NCBI RefSeq assembly: GCF_029227915.1
Contig: NC_079878.1
Coordinates: forward strand, 12,152,001 to 12,216,000
Source: Hydractinia symbiolongicarpus
Lineage: Eukaryota > Cnidaria > Hydrozoa > Anthoathecata > Hydractiniidae
DNA: 64,000 bases
Reading direction: 5' to 3'
The notes below the pieces were generated by a model. It worked only from the letters and a program-made list of their open reading frames with translations. It was not told the origin of the DNA and did not search any database. This document shows positions 58,901-64,000 of this stretch, piece by piece (the first letter of the stretch is position 1; each line of letters begins with the position of its first letter). The translations under genes and the position numbers were made by a program.

Positions 58901-61621
58901 TGTGGGCAATATTACAATAAAGTACAATATTACATTCCCCCGTACCAAGAATGTTTACAAACCCTTGTTTAACCACAGAGGTAGAATGATAGTACAAAAA
59001 AACATTAGGTAATCCTTCAGCAGACCGTTTGTTTATATATCTATAAGAAGAAAAATGTTGCGATGGTATTGATTGTCACTTGATACATTTGGACATATCA
59101 TGTGAAGTTGAAATAATACCAGAGAATCCTGCTGATTTATTTAGCTAAATTTTGAAGTAATGGAACCATACATGTGTATATATAGCTGTATTTGTAAATT
59201 TCATATAGCTATAAACAAGTTTTGGTTTACATCTTCCTTTTGCGCTTGCTCAGGCATTTTCCCGGGCGGGAAATGTCACGTGATACTTTTAATCCATTTA
59301 CAGGTCCGTATTTCTCAGGGTAGTCAATATGATTTAAGGGAAAACACACCGTTTACTCAGTCACCTCTTCAAGTATAGGGGTCTAATTTTTCACAGATTC
59401 TTTGTTTTCTAACTTCAAACCTGTCATATTGTGTAGTTTTAGGTGAGTTTTGCTAGTTTAGCTTTACTTTAATTCAGATAATTGGAGTTCTTGTTTTATC
59501 AAAGCTTGTTTTGTGAGAGTTTGAGCGTGAAACGTGTGTGTTTTCTCTCCACCGAAAATTATACCACGTGACAATCTGACGGGGAAAAATTTTGTAAAAG
59601 CAGGACCATGTAGTGTAAATTCCCTATTTATAGATTACTTTTTTATTATAACAATGAAATTGACTTTTTAACTTTTAACTGGATTTCTTTAATCTGGTGA
59701 TCTGTTGTTTATATTTTCTTCTTGTGCTAACATACGCAAATGGTATATACCTATAGATCCATTAAAATAATGTTTGAGTAGTTCTTATACAGTGAGTTGA
59801 AATGGTGTGACCTTTACATTTATAAATTTAGAAATTAACTTCTGTCGTTTTATAACCTATTTGACTATTTTACAATATGTACCTTTACACCACACAAATT
59901 TCTAAAATTTAGGCCATAATGTCCAATGCAAGAATGCATGGGATGAAGAGAAGTCTTTTGTTGCTCATTTATTTCTAATATAAGATAGAGTTATAATGAG
60001 AAAAAATGTTGTATATATTTAATATAGTGTATAAATAATTGTTTATTTTATGAAGTCTATTTCATATTCCTACACATGTTCTTTTTCTTTCATCGACAGA
60101 TATTTATGACCATATTTTGGTTGATTTATAAGATTGAATTGTGTGCTCAAACCAACTGGTTTTCTTGTTGTTTTTGAAACTAGCAACTTAAATCATCTGT
60201 CGCCTTTCAACAGAATTTAATACAAGAAATAACACAAGAGAAATTCCATAATAAATTCGAATACACATAATACTTATATTTTCAAAGCGATAAACTCATG
60301 TTTGAACCTATATTTATGAAAATAAAACATTATTTATATTCTGCAAAAGATATTTATTTCAAAACATGATGAATAAAATTACATTCAGACACAAATTTCC
60401 CCGTTTAGCATTCCATCGCTCAGTTCATTCAGAATGCGTTTATTTACATCCCCGCGGAATTATATCACACAAGTTAGTAATTTACGGAACAGAAAGTTTT
60501 AATCGACACCGTCATGGCGGCGACCGTAGCACTACTTTTACCTTAACTATCTCGAGAATCAGAGCTCAGCACAACTTGTTAACAATCGTTAGTTCTCCTT
60601 TATCTCTGTTCGATCCGGGGTTTTTTGACCCTATTATGACGAAATCCGCCCCTCTCAATAACTTTATTAAGGTTTGTCGAAATTTTAATAAACTTGGCAC
60701 TCTTATAATACGTCAAAAATGGAGCAAGGTAGTTTCGAGTAATAGCTAATATTTAAGCCTTTGATGGATATTTGACCTAGAAATGTGGCATGCAAATGCC
60801 TAATAGATAAATGTTGGAACTCAATAAGTATCATTGCCATGCAATGTAGCATAACGGAGTTATTAAAAAAAATGTCAAGGAAGCAGAACCCGCCCTCTCC
60901 CGGAATGTTTTATACAAAAAAAGGTAAAGACACATCTAGCAACAAAAATAACCTATAAAACATAAATTATTATAAATTTAAATTTAAAGCACCACTAGTT
61001 ATACCATTCTGTAGAGTCTCCAATCAATTTCCATCTTTCTGGACCCTGTCTTTCCCATTCAAAATCTGTTGACTTTCCCATGCAAAATGCACTTATTACA
61101 ATTAGCCGGAGAAGGGATGAAAAAGAAGAACAAAAGAAAAATATAAAGAAGGCAGAAATTTTCCTGATAATACTTTTTGTATGGTTTAAGGGAATGTTTC
61201 AAATTGGCTTTCATATACCATATACATTACGTATTTGTGTTATATTGTGATTTGCCACTACAACTTTCCTAGTAATGCTGATCGGAAGGTTTTCTACTTG
61301 TCATACTGTATTCGTATAAATTGTGCTGTGAAATTTTTGGTAATTAATTCTGCACATTTTAGTTGTCTGATCTGAAAGCACTTGAGTTCCAGCTTACAAT
61401 CACTTAAATGTGGTTCTAATACTACCAACACAATACTGATATTTGTGACAGAAATCTTTTATATGGCTAGCTATAGTGGGTTAAATTTTGTGTGGTTAGT
61501 CTCATTAAGGGATATAGCTACTCTTTTCGTTGCAATCCAATCATTTTACACGTTTTAGAGCAGCTTCTGAAACTTAAATAGAAATAAGATAGTAGATAGC
61601 TAAAGCTGTTTTGATAAAACA
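55941..61621. other. Gene-poor interval
   Basis: It contains gcta/agct-rich microsatellite-like DNA at about 58405-58520. A 127-codon plus-strand frame with an ATG at 60366 (MMNKITFRHKFPRL to the stop at 60747-60749) has no recognisable family and no supporting splice or promoter signal; I leave it uncalled. Confidence 0.4.
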
Positions 61622-63269
61622 TCTCTATAATAATAGCCGTCGTCTGTCTGTCTGTTCAAAAGGGTTACCGATATTCCTTTGATCTTTCCGCGAATTTTTA
61701 GAAAACAGGGGGTTGTTTAATAGAAAACTTTATAATTAATTGAACTAAACCCAAAAAATTAATTTATTTCCTTACATAATTTAATTAATTTAATTGATAA
61801 TCTTCTAATTTAAAAAACAAATTAGGTGATTAAAATAAATTCATTATTTAAAAGCGCCTTTTTTAATAATAATTTACCCCCGTGACCTTTATCGCCGATT
61901 CCGCTCAGGAGCCACCGAAAACAAATAGGATGGTTTTACTGACAGTTTAACTGACTTTGTTTTGACCGCTCGCACGTTTTTACCAATCAAAACGCCTGAT
62001 TCTTTGAAAAACCAATCAAGACTTTCGCGGCCTAGACATGCCAACGAAGAAACATGATGGCCATTTTAGTTTTTAGAAGAAGGTCAGTTCAGTGCTGTTT
62101 ATAAGTCTGTTTCACCTTTGTGTCTTCTATAAGCTTTTTATTTTCGTAATATTGGTTTTTTGTATGTTCTAAAATGTTAAGATAAATATATTGTCATGTT
62201 TTTAGTCACGTACAGATCTTAAACGCACCAGTTTTAGGATTTTTGGCTAGGAAACGAAGATTGAGGCTAGCTAGCTAGCTAGAACCTTACTTATTCCACC
62301 ATTTATTTTTGTGTTGAGACTGTAGCCATTTAGCTAGCTCCTATCTTTGGCTAGAAGTAAGAGTATAAAAATGCAGTTTGGCTACAACAATATTGTTAAA
62401 CAATAAGTGTTATGCTATAAATGGAGTTAGCTAAGTTATTTTTTCCTGAAAACTTTTTGTGCAAATAAAATGACTGACAGATTATTTTAGCTGAACCGGT
62501 AATGAGCTGTTCCCAGTGTTTTCATTAAAACCGAAGTTGCAATGAAGTTTTTTTGGAAAGGGGTATTACGCCTATACGCCTGTTCAACTCTGTTTAACTA
62601 TACTAAGCAGTTAGCCCAGTGTTAACAACAGACTGTTGTTTTTGGTAAAGGCTGTTAAGCCCATGCGCATTTACAACGTGGTTTACCTGTACTAAGGGGT
62701 CAACCCAATGTGAAAATTCATTTTCAAACTTTCTCGGTAATCACACCTGTACGGATGTGCAACAATGTTTACCTGGACTAACCGCACAGCCCTGTTGTGT
62801 TTTTTTAAACAGAGTCTGTGAGAAGGTTTTTCCAAAGGCGTATTATTCCTATATGCCTGTGCAACACGGTTTAACTGTGTCACGATAAATTCTTTACCTT
62901 TCACAAACATTTATTCCGCAAAATAAAATAATATTGACTGATTGTTTTTGCTATGATGGGGTTCCGACTGTTGTTTGTAAACTGTGTTTTTATTTCAGCT
63001 ATCGTTGCAGGGAATATTTTTTGAAAAATATGTTACAGTCGCAAGACTATAATGGTGTACTTAATTTACGAAATACTGTATACCTGTACTAAAGCGCTCC
63101 ACCTGATCGTGTGGCACAGTTTACGGCTCTTATTAAGAGCTCCACAGAGTGTTAAACGTCAGATCGCACCTTGACTTTGGCTTACCCCGGCGTTTCGACA
63201 CCAGGGTAAGCTTAAGTGGTATAAAAAGGATGGGCGCACCCGTGGATTTTTCCACGGGCTATCGACTAG
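61622..63269 (+). mobile_element. Candidate Helitron-like element, 1.65 kb, with internal minisatellite
   Basis: The 5' end TCTCTATAATAATAGCCG with a GTCTGTCTGTCTG run matches the 55.3 kb element. The 3' end has GTGGATTTTTCCACGGGC and CTAG at 63266-63269. No Rep/helicase coding is seen, so it would be non-autonomous. Internally it carries a decayed tandem repeat (62560-62900) and, near 61990-62060, two CCAAT motifs and AACATGATGGCC, suggesting captured promoter-like DNA. Confidence 0.55.
62560..62900. repeat. Decayed tandem repeat, roughly 100-130-bp units
   Basis: Recurring cctatacgcctgttcaactc / catgcgcatttacaacgtgg / cctgtacggatgtgcaacaa / atatgcctgtgcaacacgg, each followed by gtttaact or gtttacctg and then actaa in most. 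Copies have diverged strongly. Confidence 0.6.
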
Positions 63270-63403
63270 TCTATATTATAATACCCGTATACGTCTGTCT
63301 GTCACGCAAAATGGTAGATTAGCTGCGAAGGTAGCGAGACGCACGCAATGCGGTATAAAATGGACGGGCGAACCCGTGGATTTTTTCACGGGCTAACGAC
63401 TAG
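63270..63403 (+). mobile_element. 134-bp Helitron-like element directly abutting the previous one
   Basis: Begins TCTATATTATAATACCCG with GTCTGTCTGTC. Ends CCCGTGGATTTTTTCACGGG, a 7-base spacer, then CTAG (63400-63403) and T. Its first base follows the CTAG of 61622-63269 with no gap. Confidence 0.78.
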
Positions 63404-64000
63404 TTTCAATAAGATAACTAAGCTTGCTTTTTTTACACAAACTTTTAGGTTTTTAAGTCAAGAGTTTAAAAACAATCTAGCAACCCGACAATCGGCAACA
63501 GTTGGTTTCGATAGAAACTGCTGAGATGTACCTCCTACTCTCTTTAAACCTCCTTAGTGTGACTTATATATAAGCTGACGGAAATAATTTACATTAAAGT
63601 ATGGGAAGGAAGTCGTAACACAAACTGAAATACAGCTTCTTAATTGCACTCTCAATAATTTATTTTATAGGTATTGTAGCCATACATATGTTCTTATTGT
63701 AGCTATAAGAAAATTGAATTGTTCTTATGAAGAAATCAACAGGTAAGCCGAGGTCAAAAAACAAAACTCTTCCAAAAAACATTCTAGACGTTCTAGTCCT
63801 ATCTTTCGCGTTTTATATTTTTTTATACTTTACAAACTTTGGCTGTTTTTTTATTTATTCTTCGCAACAGTGTTCTGAATGTTAAATACGATATCATTGT
63901 TTAAAGGAAAATTGATTGGTGGAAATTAAAAAGGTCGATAAAAAATTAGAAATCGGTCCTACTTTTAAAATTGATTAACACCGGTTTCGATCGAACAAGG
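63404..64000. other. No feature seen to the window end
   Basis: AT-rich DNA without recognisable coding, repeats or RNA genes. Confidence 0.4.

Noticed and set aside
60366-60749. 127-codon plus-strand ORF
   Set aside because: Longer than most chance frames here, but without any motif or supporting signal; left uncalled.

Overview
This is eukaryotic nuclear DNA, AT-rich, with spliced genes (GT-AG introns) and dense interspersed repeats. The genes are animal ones: a NEIL1-type DNA glycosylase, COMMD7, SRP14, a sigma-class glutathione S-transferase and two secreted DAN/cystine-knot proteins. Together with the repeat types (Helitron-like ends, hAT/pogo/TTAA MITEs, tRNA-derived SINEs, foldback repeats, degraded non-LTR retrotransposons) this suggests a non-bilaterian metazoan, most likely a cnidarian and perhaps a hydrozoan. 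That placement is inference from gene and repeat style, not from a search. | Layout. 1-173: possible 3' coding end of an unidentified plus-strand gene. 2092-9348 (minus): NEIL1 in eight exons, 411 aa; its last three exons lie beyond a 3.8 kb intron that holds a degraded 2.7 kb hAT element. 9349-11605: spacer with a short Helitron-like element abutting a SINE. 11606-15454 (minus): COMMD7 in two exons, 195 aa; its single intron holds a pogo-type MITE. 15455-17307: spacer with a palindromic repeat and a LINE reverse-transcriptase relic. 17308-22088 (plus): SRP14 in five exons, 114 aa, with a large repeat-filled first intron. 22089-28550: repeat-rich spacer with a 26-unit ATT microsatellite and several foldback repeats. 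28551-29833 (plus): sigma GST in four exons, 209 aa. 29834-36766: repeats only. 36767-37270 (plus) and 41414-41920 (minus): a convergent pair of intronless DAN-type genes with a shared promoter motif. 41921-64000: no gene I can name; dispersed repeats, two candidate promoters and Helitron-like elements at 55.3 kb and 61.6-63.4 kb. | Function. The genes are ordinary and mutually unrelated: base-excision repair (NEIL1), endosomal/ubiquitin-linked COMMD complex (COMMD7), signal recognition particle (SRP14), glutathione chemistry (GST) and extracellular signalling or antagonism (DAN pair). I see no operon-like or cluster logic apart from the duplicated DAN genes. I found no clear new multi-gene system. 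The observations most worth a second look are the inverted DAN pair with its conserved promoter module, the tandem Helitron-like elements with internal minisatellite, and the duplicated splice donor in the GST gene.
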